Origin: Tretioscincus oriximinensis | Lineage: Eukaryota; Chordata; Lepidosauria; Squamata; Gymnophthalmidae | Length of the DNA stretch: 64,000 nucleotides | Direction of reading: 5' to 3' | Assembly (NCBI GenBank): GCA_022410635.1 | Contig: JAJVDF010000278.1 | Location: 1,373,425 to 1,437,424, forward strand | Part shown: piece by piece, positions 49,206 through 61,021 of the stretch | How the letters are laid out: the number at the start of each line of letters is the position of its first letter | Numbering within the stretch: the first letter of the stretch is position 1 | The notes under the pieces: generated by a model | The model's database searches: none | Told to the model about the DNA's origin: nothing | What the model saw: only the letters and a program-made list of their open reading frames with translations | Program-made: the position numbers and the translations under genes

Positions 49206-50165
49206 CTAGAATTCAATCCCTTAGAAGTGATTTTTTATATACAGTGGTACCTCGGTTCTCGAACACAATTCGTTCCGGCAGGACGGTCGAGAACCAATTT
49301 GTTCGAGAACCGAAGCAAGGCGCGCCGGGCCGAAAAAACACTCTGATGACCTCAGTAAGGCGCTCCGGCCCGAAAAAATGCACTCTGATGACCTCAGCAA
49401 GGCGCGCCTGGCCGAAAAAACGCACTCTGATGATGTCAGCAAGGCGCGCCTGGCCGAAAGAACGCTGAAGGAAGTTCGAGTTCCAAATCNGTGTTCGGAT
49501 TCCAGTACAAAGGTTTCTGGAATCTGCCGGTCGAACACCGATTTGGTCGACTTTCAAGGAGTTCGAGAACCGAGGTACCACTGTATATATATAAAAGACA
49601 AATGCTCAGCAGAAACCATTTTAAAAATGAAGATTAAGCCAGATTAAATGGAGAAAATATAAAGCAAGGAGGAAAGGAAGACCCGAAGGGGAGGTAGAGA
49701 AAGGAAGAAAAAAAGAAGGAATGGGGAAGGAGGAAAAAGGAAAAGGAGGATAGAAATAAAGAAGGAAAGAGAAAGAGAAAGAACAGAAAGAAAAAGAAGA
49801 AAGGGAAGAAGGAACATCCACAGAAATTAAAAACCACATTAGGAGCAAAATAAATAAAAACTAGGCTAATAATTTTGTTATTCAAACTCAAAACACACCA
49901 CAAATTAAATCTAGAATTCAACCCACATTAACAGTGATTTTTTTATGTATAAAAGACAAATGCTCAGAGGAAACATTTTAAAAATGCAGATTAAACCAGA
50001 TTAAATGGGGAAAATACGAAGCAAGGAGGGAAGGAAGGCCCGAAGGGGANGTAGAGAGAGGAAGAAAAAAAGAAGTAAAGGGGAAGGAGAACAAAGGAAA
50101 AGGAGGATAGAAATAAAGGAGAGAAAGAGAAAGAACAGAAAGCAAAGAAAGAAAAAGAAATGAAG
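49206..50165. repeat. Duplicated purine-rich unit inside the hAT element
   Basis: Unit 1 (49206-49241 plus 49586-49900) and unit 2 (about 49911-50165) share 'ctagaattcaa', 'ataaaagacaaatgctcag', 'agattaaatgg' and a long A/G tract with 'aaaggaggatagaaataaa'. Unit 2 lacks the MITE. Confidence 0.85.
49242..49583. mobile_element. Tc1/mariner-type MITE nested in the hAT element
   Basis: 342 bp with inverted ends of about 24 bases (CAGTGGTACCTCGGTTCTCG and its complement). TA lies on both sides (49240-49241 and 49584-49585). The centre holds about four tandem units of 45-50 bp containing GGCGCGCC-like palindromes and 'cactctgatga'. Ends of this form are typical of Tigger/pogo relatives. Confidence 0.9.
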
Positions 50166-50249
50166 GTAACTGACCTTGTGGCTTCCCCTTGAACTGCAGC
50201 CCAGCAGGAGCTTCTGCCCCTAGCTCCCTCTGCAGCAGTATCCACGTTT

Positions 50250-50365
50250 TGTCCCCCTGGGCAGCAGCTGCAGCAGGAAACCCCAGCAGGAAGCTGCTTC
50301 TTCTGGGGACTCCTGCAGCTTCTGCTGGGGTTTCCTGCTGCAGCTGCTGCCCAGGGCGGCAAAAT
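50250..50365. repeat. GC-rich hairpin
   Basis: 'gcagctgcagcaggaaacccc' is opposed by 'ggggtttcctgctgcagctgc' with about 45 bases between. It forms a strong stem and is flanked by 'cagcagga' repeats. Confidence 0.85.
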
Positions 50366-51354
50366 GTGGAGAACCCGGCGCTGCTCAGGAGCCAGCAGGC
50401 GGGGCAGTGGGTGCCCGGTGGGTGGTGCAGCGGGGGGCGCAGCAGAGGCCATGGGGTGGCAAGGTGGGGACCCAGAAGAGGCCAGGGGGTGGCAAGGTGG
50501 GGGCCTGGCAGGTGGCACGACGGGGGACGCGGCAGAGACCCAGCAGATGGCGACGGCGCTGCTCGGGGTGGCAGCACGCTCAGTTGCGGCACGGCGGTGG
50601 CGAGCAAGGGTGGGGTAGAAATTTAAACTTGCTGCCCGCCCACTGCCTTATTAACGGCCAGCCACGTGCCACCCCTGCTCTAAATCCGGCCTTGCGTACA
50701 CTGTCAGGAAACCCTGCTGAGCGCTCAGTGGCCGCCTGGCCCCTTCACGGGCCACAAAAATGGCTTGGCAGGTCGCATGCAGCCCGTGGGCCACGAGTTG
50801 GACCACGCTGAGGTATATAATAGCTATAGGTTGAGTGACAGTCCTTTCTTTTTGCTTTTACAGTATTTGAATCTTCCCAATTGAACAAACAATNAAACAG
50901 AAGTTCAAATGAGCAACAATAGTGTATAAGTTGTGGTTTATAATTATGGTTGCTGGGAACTAGAAAACTACAGGGCAAAGATGAAAATAAAACCAAAATT
51001 CATCAACAAAAATAGCCCTCAAACCACCTACATTATTTTTGCTTGCGTTTTGCTAGCTGGTGGCTCAGATATTTTCGTATTCATAAGGCAACCTGTGTTT
51101 GTCAGTTTGTCTTTACATTTTTATTTATTTAGTATTAATCTTTCTAAAAAGGGCAAGTTAAAGAATTCTTGTTTGATATAGTTTTGCACAATATATTTTC
51201 TTTATAATCTACAGACAGAGACAGAAAATAGATGTAAGGGCAAAATAATTGCCTAACATGATTAGTTCAAGTGGCCATGTTGATGCGATGGAAAGCTCCC
51301 TTGGCCCTCGTTCTCACCGGGGGGGGGGGGGGAATAGGAGTTAAAACAAGGTCA

Positions 51355-51651
51355 CTAAGCAGTGTCCTGACTATTTCTTTGCTTACTCTCAACAGAAAAC
51401 AGAGTGCCATGCACTAATCTGATGACAACATGGGGTGTGGTGGGATTTCTCCTAAAGAACTGAAGTAAATGCTGAAAAATGCAATGAGTACTGACTTCAG
51501 TTCCACGCAGCAGATCCTCATCCATCAAGATGTCCCACAAGAGCCTTGTAATGTTTTGGGGCTCAGCGGGGACAGGGCCCGTAAACTTCATGTAAACCTC
51601 ACCTTGGCCAGTGGTCAGTGGAGGGATTCCTGAGAGGAGTGGCTGTGCCAA
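51355..51651 (-). other. Open frame without ATG at its start, unrecognised
   Basis: The minus-strand frame is open for about 104 codons after a stop near 51671 and begins at TTG rather than ATG. The peptide has plausible composition (GEVYMKFTGPVPAEPQNITR, then CIFQHLLQFFRRNPTTPHVV). I recognise no domain. It could be a decayed retroelement or processed-gene fragment. Confidence 0.2.
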
Positions 51652-51659
51652 GCCAGTAA

Positions 51660-54600
51660 TCAGTCTGCCTTATTTTCTCATTGGACAGCATCTCAGTAGA
51701 CTCCATTGAACCTGTTGTCACAGATGGATCACTCCCTGGTGAATGGATTTACCACATGTGATTATAGGGACACAAAGCAAAGTCTGTCATTATGCTTTTC
51801 TTTGATATACATTTTTATGCAGCTTCCATAGTGTGATGTCCAGTAATTGTACTATGTTGTTGCTAAATGGATATTTCCCTCAAGAGCTGTCGAGACCTTT
51901 AGCCTGCCTCGTGATATTTTGCCTCCAAGAGCAGACTACAGGAGGTCGATAAGCTGCTTAATCCTGTTGAATTTACAAAGAAAAAAACAATGCTGTTGAG
52001 TTTAAGGGTACAGTTTGTCTTTTGAATTCATCCACCTAGCCTATTGTAACAGAGATAACAACTCAATAGATCATGAGCTAGGATTCATTATTTCACAGCA
52101 AGAACATTCTTCATCAGTATGGGCAGCCAGAAATGAGTGCATGATATACAGAAATAGTGTTACAAAAGACAGTCAGCTAGATACACTCTCCATATTTACA
52201 AAGGTGTAGTTCTATCATGATGGCAGGAATATTTTGCTCCGAACTCATAAGGTTTTCCAGAAAAATGACTGGTTTCCANTGTCAAAGTCCTGCATGCATA
52301 AATGGCCTGCCTATTCATAGCAAAGGCGGTACTGCAAATCTTCTCTTGTAAATATATTTTCATCATGTTTAATAAAACCATGAGTTATATGAAACTACTA
52401 TATTGTACAGTATAAAAACTGTTTCCCCCTGTAGCCCGCCTTGAATGTCACATAGTATGTATTATGGATTAAATATCTGAAAGGTAACAATCAAATTAGG
52501 AACTGGACCTTTTTAGAGGACTATAAATATTTTAGTGCTTATACAGCAACTTCCTGAACACCTTACAGAATATAAAAGAGTGTGATGTGAAGTCATCCAG
52601 TCATGCTTCCAACTAACACTGAATCTCTTTACATTTTCACAATTGCAGGTTTTGCATATTTGTGAATATTATTTTGTGATGCTTTCTTGCTGTTTGCAAA
52701 TAAATGATTTGTGTTGGCAGTTCATTTTTGGTCACAGAGCTGTTATTACCGACGGACTTTTGATTGCAGTCTTCATATGTAAGAGTTTCTCAACAGTTTC
52801 TGGGACTAGAATTGTCATGAATGCATCTGAGAACTTTTCACAACTTCAAAAATGATACCAATACTNTTGCTGATCTCAGAGCAAGAACTTACATTTAATT
52901 ATTAATATACAGTACAGCACCATACTTTGCATGCAGTATGAAAATCCATATTCCCCAGATCTAAGGCCCCTTTATTACTGAGCTTTATTTTCAATTTTTT
53001 ATTCTTTAATCCNGGACTAGGGGGCCTGTCGTCTGCATAGACTCCAGTTATGGTCTGCTGTAGTCAGCATTCTGGAATCTAGTGCAGAAAAGCCTGGTAT
53101 TGTATTCTCCTCTCATTTACACATGTTCACAACTAATATAATCTGTCAAAGTATCTTATTTCAGTCTAGATCTTGTTTCCTGCCTCTAATGCAAAATGTT
53201 TGTAGATAATTGCAGGACAGTAATAATAGAAAAGAATAATTTTGGGAAATACTGGTGTTAACTGAATCTGACAAAGGCTCTGGTCACACTCCTATTAGTA
53301 ATCCTAATTCAGATCATTTAAAATTGTTTAGGCCCGGGTTTAGAAAATGCGGACCCCATTTGTTGCCACTGCTACCCGAAACACTTAAAACCATGATATG
53401 TGCTCATGGGACTGGGGTAAGAGCAGTGGGGGCTGGGGACATGGGTGTTAGTGGGAGAGGGGGAGCTACNGACAAAGAAGAGAGCCAAAATTTAATCCAT
53501 TAGTAGCACTCCCTTGAGCTTTCCTCCCTTCCAGGCCTCCAGGACATANTCNGCTCCTGACAACCTTTACTCCTGATGTTCCTCACAATAGCTTCCCCGT
53601 GATGCTCCCAGGGTAGATGTGGCTGCTAGAAATGGGATGTGTTCCAGCTGCTTGGAAGAGGAAGTGTGAGGGGGATTAAATTTCAGCTTTCTTTCCGTTT
53701 GTTAGGGTTCCCCCTGACTCCAATGTCCTGCTCCAGCCTAACCCTAACCCCACTTTTATCATAATGTAGGAATCTGGGACAGTGTAGCAGCAAAGTAACT
53801 GTGCCCAATGCACTTTGGCTAAATGATTCTTAAAACAGTCTGAATTAGGATTATTTAAGGGATTTGTAGTCAGGGTCAAAGCTACATTATATAGATTCAA
53901 GTTTAAATTACAGGATTATATTTGGATTATTTCACATCTGTTAAATTTCCGAAGTAATTGGTTATATGTCATGTCATAAAATACATATAAAATGTACAAA
54001 GTATATTCTGATAGTAACAGTTTGGGAATTACAGGCTGCTCACAAGCAACTTTTGTTAACCCATTGATGAATAAGGGAGAAATTACTTCGTTTTGTTTTG
54101 TTTTCATTGTGTATTTTTATTTATGCATAGCTCCATCTTGTGGTTATGTTCATTAGGTACATATAGATCTGCTAGAGGCAGCATCTCTTCCCATCTCTTT
54201 AATTTAGCAAGTCTAAACAGAAACACGATTTCTAACCTAAACCCACAAAGATGTTTGAGTTACATTTTGTAAAATATGTACACAATGTCGAGATCCAACG
54301 TTAATCTTTTTTNAAAAAAATATTTTTAATTGCAATATAACCTCAAGAAAAGGTCCCTCTTCCTTTTCATATTCACTGTGCTTTTTCTGTACCATTTGTC
54401 GTTATTTTATGGTGGTTTACCTGTTCAATGATCAGAACACTTAATTTGCACAGAAAATTATAATTTAAACTAGGACAAAAATTCATCAGAAAATATTAAT
54501 ACTGTACTGTATTTAGGTAGCAGCTTTCCATTAGAGGGAGCTATAAAGCAATTTCTTTCCTCTACTGTAGTTTGTCTTTGTAGTTTCACTTTCATCTTGG

Positions 54601-55596
54601 CACTTTATTGCTTCCTTTTTCGTAAAAGTTAGAGGATCTTGCCAAATTAAAGCAAAACAACTTTGCCACACATATCAAAGAGCTAAAAAGAATATTGCTG
54701 TACGACTTTGTGTAGATATTAAAAAGAAACTATTTTGAACACGCTTAATATTTTTAAATGATTTTTTTAAAAGAGCCTCACGAAAAAAGTAATGTCAGAG
54801 CTGCTAACCAGAAAGCGCTTGGAAGAGGAAATCATATCTCCATGACCTTAGCAGCGTATGTAGGACTATACTTAATAAGTATTAACTTTGGAGTGAATCA
54901 GATGCAGAATTAAAGCAGGGAAATAAAATATAACTTAATCAACTTAGCAAACAGAATTCTTGAAGTTTGTTTATGTGTCTAGAAAATCCAAAGGCAAAAA
55001 AAGTAACTGGAAATGTTTAGATAATGCGGGCTACCATAGGTGGAAAGATGATTATAAAACTGGAAATTAACTAAAAGTCGTATGTTATAAAATTCATTTC
55101 ACTACTAGTTACTGTTACTGCAATTTGATCAGACTTCATGCAAATTCTGTATGATATTGATGGCATTGATGCATATTTACAATATTTGATGCCTTTATTG
55201 ATCACAATCAGTTCTGTGATTTTTTTCTCTATATGTACCAAGTTGGGGAAAAATTCCAATGCCAAATTCTTTATTTAAAACAGAAAAAAATGTCCTATTC
55301 AAATGTAAATTTGTGTTGCGGTTGGTTCTTTTCCCTTAAATAATTATACAGTATGTATGATTAAGTCAAATTATAGTTTTATTTTGATAATCCTCATTGG
55401 GATGTTCTATATTTTTAAAGAAATTTGCATAGCACCATCTGCATGCTATTAATATACATGGGATAATATTATTTTGAATAAAACAATAGTTCGTTAAAAG
55501 AAATAATCCTGAAAAGACAGGAACAAGGTTTAACATTGGATCCTGCTAAGTGTTTGACTGTAGTAACATGTTTTCCTTCTGTTTCATTTTATGCAG
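51660..55596. other. Sequence upstream of the ZBTB38 coding exon
   Basis: AT-rich, with few recognisable repeats and no supportable exon. The last 40 bases form the polypyrimidine tract and acceptor of the coding exon. Confidence 0.5.
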
Positions 55597-58500
55597 ATGA
55601 CCATCATGTCCCTTTTAAAGGATTTAAAAGATGACTTCCACAGCGACACAATCCTCTCCATCTTAAATGAGCAACGCATTCGGGGCATTTTATGTGATGT
55701 CACTGTAATTGTGGAGGACACCAAGTTCAAAGCTCATAGCAATGTTCTAGCTGCTTCAAGCCTTTATTTCAAAAATATATTTTGGAGTCCCACCGTTTGT
55801 ATCTCTGGACATGTACTGGAACTAGATGACCTCAAAGCTGAAGTCTTTACAGAAATACTGAATTACATTTACAGTTCCACGGTCGTTGTTAAAAAACAGG
55901 AGACTGTTTTAGATCTTGCTGCCGCAGGAAAAAAACTGGGCATATCATTTCTGGAAGATCTTTCAGAAAAGAGTTTTTCAAGTTCCCCTTGCCCACACAC
56001 ATTTTACAATTCTGAAAAGCGTGAAGTCAAGGAAGAGAAAAAACAAGAAGACTCAGCTATCACAAATGGACCAAGAATCACAAACGCTTACTCAATTTTT
56101 GAAACAGAGAATAGTAATAATTTGTTTTCTCCTCTTGACTTNAGAGCAAGTTTTAAAAAAAAACCTGATACAAATAAAGTATCTGGTATCAGTGTAGACA
56201 GAAATGGTGGTTGCAAAGATATTGAATCTGCTAGTACATTAGCTGAACATTCCTATGCTGTGACTACTGGATGTGATGTTTTCCAGAAAAATTCCTTTTA
56301 TCGCCGGGAAAGTGGTCCACTTTGTACAATCACTGAAGATGATTCTGATCCGGTGCAGTCAGTATCTGCACCTGACTCAGCAACACAAACATACTGTATA
56401 TCCAGTGCTGTTTTAACTTCCCAGGTAATTAATGTACCTATATTAAAAATATCAAGCCATAATGGAATTGGTGCAGAGAATTATCCAAATATAGCAAGTT
56501 CTATACATAAATCTCACTCAAATTCTATTCTTTCCAATGAAGATGAAAATAAATCCTGTCACAATTCTCCATCNATAGTCATTCCACAGGTTTACAACTG
56601 TAACTGTTGTACCAAATCATTTGATGATGGGACACAACTCAACAACCATCTTCAGCTGCACTTACAGCCTCAAGAATCTTTGGTCTGCAAGTACTGTAGC
56701 AAACAGTTTGAAAATACTACTGGGCTAGAGACACATGAGCGGGAATGTAGAGGACTGAGAAATCTTTGTGTCCCAAGGGAAAATGGGCAGAGTTGTTTAG
56801 AGAATTTTGATAGTTCTAATGAAAGAGATGATACTTCATACATAAATCCAGAGCCTCCAGTGACTGAAGATAGTCATGCTGACTACTCTCTCACGAACTG
56901 CACAATGCCAGAAACAGATCACTTTGTTAAAGTTGTAAATGGACAGATGCTGTACACATGTAATGTTTGCAAACGCACTTATGTCACTTTGTCTAGTCTT
57001 CGAAGGCATTCAAATGTTCATTCATGGAGAAGAACGTACCCTTGTCATTACTGCAATAAAGTATTTGCACTGGCGGAGTATCGTACCAGGCATGAAATCT
57101 GGCACACAGGAGAGAGGCGGTACCAATGCATCTTTTGTCTGGAAACCTTTATGACATACTACATACTCAAAAATCACCAGAAAGCTTTCCATGCTATCGA
57201 TCATCGACTTGGAGTAAATAAAAAAAGTGCTAATGGAAGCTTGAAACCAAGTGTCTATCCATATAAACTCTATAGGCTTTTGCCTATGAAATGCAAAAGG
57301 GCACCATATAAAGACTATGAGAATTCATCCTATGAAAGCTTACAACTTAACGAGATCCCTACTGGTAGCTGCAGTGATCAAACCAATGTCACTTCTGAAC
57401 TGCAAACACTGACTTTTCCAGACAATATACCCAACACTACTATGTCCTTGGATGTATCTTCATGTTCAGATGTAACTGCAGCACCTGTGGAACCTCCAAG
57501 TAATTCTTCCTGGGAAGCTGATACACCAGAATCAAAATTTAAAAATGATACTTTAGCTACTGAAATGCCTTTGCCCTCCACTGAACTTAACTGTGGTCCT
57601 CAGGAATATGATTCTGCTTTTCAGACTCTCAACAGCAATACCAGTGAAAATTCAATCTCCGTTATTAACTACAATAATTCAGCTTCCTCTGTCATAGTCC
57701 ACAGTAGTAGAATTTCATCTGTAATAATGCACAGTAATGCTGTCAATGCAGTAGGAAGAAATAGCTTAGAATCCTCAGATATTCCAATCACTGAAGTAGC
57801 TAATGAGGATCACAACAAAAACAATGCTAGAACAAGAAGTAATAAGGAAAAGAAAAAAGCAGTGTTGTGTGATGATGAGAAGTCATCAGAGGAATTAAAG
57901 TACATAGCAAATACGACCACATCCCCTGATGCATATACAGATACCTTTGAACCTTCAGGTAAGACTGAAACCTACATTGCAAAGCCAGCATTACCAGGAA
58001 CATCCTCAAATAGCAATGTTGCCCCACTTTGTCACATTACAGTCAGAATCGGAAATGAAGCCATTGTAAAAAGACGTATTTTAGGGTCCAAACTATTTTA
58101 CAGAAAAGGAAGGAGATCCAAACATGAATCAACAGAAGACCGTGACTACACTCTTCAGAGTCCAGAGAGAGAGAAGCGGGAGAGAAGCACATCACGTGTT
58201 TGCAGATCCGATTATATTGAACTCAATGAGATGTGTGATGATGCAAGTGACCATGATTCAAATGACAAACCATGGCGCCCATATTACAATTACAAACCCA
58301 AGAAGAAATCTAAACAGTTAAGGAAAATGAGGAAGGCAAAATGGAGGGAAAGGTACAGGAGCAGAAGTACCTGTAGAGAAAGTCAAAAGACATGCGTCAC
58401 AAATTATGCNCTTCGGAATGTACCTGAAGAAAAAGTCCAGAATCAGGAAGATGATGGAGAAATGCCAAGTCTTCACTGTGAACTCTGTGAAAGTAATAAT

Positions 58501-59160
58501 GCCCCTGACGAAAAAGCCCAGCAACACATCCACTGGAAGAAAGCAAGTTCAACGTCTCTTATTTGCGAGTTCTGTGACAAACAGTTCCAAAGCCCATCTG
58601 CACTAAGGATGCATGTGCGATGTCATACAGGAGAAAAACCTTATGCGTGCAAAACCTGTGGGAAGAGCTTCTCAGTTTCTGGAAACTTACAGAAGCATGA
58701 ACGCACCCACTTGGGAGTAAAGGAGTTTATCTGTCAGTATTGTAACAAAGCGTTCACTCTAAGTGAAACACTCAAAATTCACGAGAGGATCCACACAGGA
58801 GAAAAGCGTTATCACTGCCAGTTTTGTTTTCAGAGCTTCTTGTATCTTTCTACCAAAAGGAACCATGAGCAAAGGCATAAGCATGGACATAATGGGAAAG
58901 GATATGCTTGTATTCAGTGTCCAAAAATTTGCAAGACTGCAGCTGCCCTTGGGATGCATCAGAAAAAACATNTGTTCAAAAATCCCAAGCAAGAGGATAA
59001 AAAACCTTATTTGTTTAACGAAGACACTAAGCCACTCCTCAGCCAACCTTTCAGTGACTTGGATGGAAAGAAAACACCTTTAGTAACTGACAGTGTAGCT
59101 GACACAAGAGAATATGAAGCAGGTAATGCTCAGAATGTCACATCAGTTGTTGGACTTTGA
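55597..59160 (+). CDS. ZBTB38: ZBTB38 (CIBZ), BTB/C2H2 zinc finger repressor, complete coding exon, 1187 aa
   Basis: A nuclear repressor that binds methylated CpG and recruits CtBP. The human protein is about 1195 residues. In order: BTB/POZ domain (about residues 20-120, DDFHSDTILSILNEQRIRG, then CDVTVIVEDTKFKAHSNVLA); a PLDxR CtBP-type motif at 179-183 with one ambiguous base; two fingers at about 332 and 362; three fingers at 453, 481 and 509 (RTYPCHYCNKVFALAEYRTRH is nearly invariant); a basic linker (YNYKPKKKSKQLRKMRK, about 895); a degenerate finger near 959; and five C-terminal fingers from 988 to 1125 with HTGEKPY-type linkers at 1010 and 1066. I start at 55597 because a splice acceptor (TTTTATGCAG) ends at 55596, which makes the ATG at 55591 intronic. 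The frame is open throughout. Four N bases fall inside; two sit in third positions that do not change the residue. Confidence 0.98.
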   Translation: MTIMSLLKDLKDDFHSDTILSILNEQRIRGILCDVTVIVEDTKFKAHSNVLAASSLYFKNIFWSPTVCISGHVLELDDLKAEVFTEILNYIYSSTVVVKKQETVLDLAAAGKKLGISFLEDLSEKSFSSSPCPHTFYNSEKREVKEEKKQEDSAITNGPRITNAYSIFETENSNNLFSPLDXRASFKKKPDTNKVSGISVDRNGGCKDIESASTLAEHSYAVTTGCDVFQKNSFYRRESGPLCTITEDDSDPVQSVSAPDSATQTYCISSAVLTSQVINVPILKISSHNGIGAENYPNIASSIHKSHSNSILSNEDENKSCHNSPXIVIPQVYNCNCCTKSFDDGTQLNNHLQLHLQPQESLVCKYCSKQFENTTGLETHERECRGLRNLCVPRENGQSCLENFDSSNERDDTSYINPEPPVTEDSHADYSLTNCTMPETDHFVKVVNGQMLYTCNVCKRTYVTLSSLRRHSNVHSWRRTYPCHYCNKVFALAEYRTRHEIWHTGERRYQCIFCLETFMTYYILKNHQKAFHAIDHRLGVNKKSANGSLKPSVYPYKLYRLLPMKCKRAPYKDYENSSYESLQLNEIPTGSCSDQTNVTSELQTLTFPDNIPNTTMSLDVSSCSDVTAAPVEPPSNSSWEADTPESKFKNDTLATEMPLPSTELNCGPQEYDSAFQTLNSNTSENSISVINYNNSASSVIVHSSRISSVIMHSNAVNAVGRNSLESSDIPITEVANEDHNKNNARTRSNKEKKKAVLCDDEKSSEELKYIANTTTSPDAYTDTFEPSGKTETYIAKPALPGTSSNSNVAPLCHITVRIGNEAIVKRRILGSKLFYRKGRRSKHESTEDRDYTLQSPEREKRERSTSRVCRSDYIELNEMCDDASDHDSNDKPWRPYYNYKPKKKSKQLRKMRKAKWRERYRSRSTCRESQKTCVTNYXLRNVPEEKVQNQEDDGEMPSLHCELCESNNAPDEKAQQHIHWKKASSTSLICEFCDKQFQSPSALRMHVRCHTGEKPYACKTCGKSFSVSGNLQKHERTHLGVKEFICQYCNKAFTLSETLKIHERIHTGEKRYHCQFCFQSFLYLSTKRNHEQRHKHGHNGKGYACIQCPKICKTAAALGMHQKKHXFKNPKQEDKKPYLFNEDTKPLLSQPFSDLDGKKTPLVTDSVADTREYEAGNAQNVTSVVGL

Positions 59161-59745
59161 GAAAATAAAAAATATAATAGACAAAGGAAAAATTAAAAAG
59201 GAGACCAGAAGTACAAATACTTAATGAAAAAATAAGTCTCTCCTTGCAAAGATTCTAAAATGAAGGTATTGTGTTTGCATATAAATATATTTCATAGATA
59301 AGTCCCCACATGTGCCATATAAAGCTAAACCCCTCACTAGTATGACAGTCTGATAGTCTACATTCACATTTCCAGAGATGGAAGTTTATACAAATAAGAA
59401 TTTGTCTATTGAAATCTTTCAATAAGATATTATAGTGAACTGCATTATAATTGTTTTGTTTTTTAAGATTTTGAGTTATCCATGACAAACTAAAGATGAA
59501 ACATAGATTCAGAATATAATAATATTACAGAGTATATTCTAAAGAAGAAAATAACATTCTTGTTTTCCTTCCTGGCACTGTTATTTGCAAGTTTAAATTA
59601 GCCATAATTTAGTATGTATTTGGTCAAGATGATAACATTTGTAACTGAAAAAAGTTCTTCCAACTAATCTACAATCTGAATATGGTATTCATTCAGAGCC
59701 TTTTGAGGACTGATAATAAAACTTTATGTCATTAAGACTGATTGC
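59161..59745 (+). other. ZBTB38: ZBTB38 3' UTR with candidate poly(A) signal
   Basis: AT-rich sequence after the stop. AATAAA at 59715-59720 is a candidate cleavage signal, though the human 3' UTR is longer and later sites are possible. Confidence 0.5.
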
Positions 59746-61020
59746 AATGTGTCATAGACTCATTTTATGTTTATGTTACTCGTTGGGCAGTTTGACAACT
59801 GAGTTGAACTTGGTTCTCCATGATTTCAGAGGAGTACACAGAGATAACTGAAAACTCATAGACTGAACAAAATCCTTTCAGCCTATATATATACCCTTCA
59901 GTTCATCCCATTTGATGTTCAAAACACCTTGGAGGGTCATCAAGTCTTCCTATTTTCATTCCAATTCATAATGAAGAGATATGATGGCATATGAAGGGAT
60001 TTCAACCTCCTTGTAAGTCACAAAACTTCAGTGCAGCTCCAAAGTGAATTTTCATACACTGATTGACAATTTTGTCAAGACACAACCATAAAATATCACC
60101 CCCTCGTCACACTTTCTGTAATATCATAGGGAAACAAATCAGAATGGGCAGGAAAATGTGAAACATTAGCTCCACTTGCTTGTTACCATTTAATTTCCTT
60201 CCATCCACCCAACTGGAGAATACTCCCTTGAATTTATGAACCTCTTATATATTTAAAATCCCCCACATACTTAATTATTCTTAATTTCTAGAGTCTAAAA
60301 ATATTGGTGATTCCTTGACTCAGAAGNTATCATGAAATGGCAGCAGCATCCTTCTCCCAATCAAAATCAGTATGAATTTCAAGGAAGAGACTTTATTCCT
60401 ACAAATCTATTTTCATGGAATAATGTATGGGTTCAGATCATAACATCTGAANGCCTTAGTGAAGGAAGGAATACAAGCGCTGCATTTCCAATCACGTTCA
60501 TGTTTATCGAACTGCCCTTTGTGAACAAATGAGGGTTAATATTTTCAATATTTTTAAAAATTTACTTCGAATTGCAGGAGGCATTGTGGAATCTAAGAGA
60601 TCGCACAATTATGTCTTACACACAGACACTCCGCAGATTTGCAAAGCAATCTCAAATTTAGTNGTCCTTCCTTGAACATCTTCTGGGAGCTGCCAAGTTA
60701 CAGTCGAGTCTGATTTTTTCTGGGGGGGGGGGGGCAGGTGTTGCGCATTTGATTGATTTCTGATAATACTATACTGGGAATGTTTCAATCCCATGTGGCA
60801 TTCCCAATATAGTACCAGGAAAATTGGAGNTTTAGCCTGTTTGGAAATAATCTTAGTAAACCTGTGTTTACATCTTCATTCTCTTTGCTATTGTAGATCA
60901 AAATTTAAATTTTTTTACGTAAAAAATGGAAGTTTTTTTAGGCTGATTTAAAGATTCATACTATCACTGATACTTTTGAATANTGAATATTTGAATTTGA
61001 ATATAATTTTCTAATTATAG
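59746..61020. other. Downstream of ZBTB38, no gene seen
   Basis: Unique-looking sequence, perhaps the rest of a long 3' UTR. A G run lies at 60722-60733. Confidence 0.4.
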
Positions 61021-61021
61021 A

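Larger units (their letters stand above)
48473..50810. mobile_element. hAT-type nonautonomous element, 2.3 kb, with nested insertions
   Basis: Inverted ends CAGTGTGGTCCAAC and the complement of CAGCGTGGTCCAAC. AGGTATAT lies on both sides (48465-48472 and 50811-50818), the 8-bp duplication of hAT. Subterminal 'agggccaatcaaac' and 'cagcccgtgggccacga' resemble Charlie-like ends. It contains no transposase frame that I can recognise. Inside are a 64-bp tandem duplication (about 49085-49195), two purine-rich units, a Tigger-like MITE and a GC-rich hairpin region. Confidence 0.88.

Noticed and set aside
55591..55596. Upstream ATG two codons before the ZBTB38 start
   Set aside because: The ATGCAG is the end of the splice acceptor, so it is intronic.
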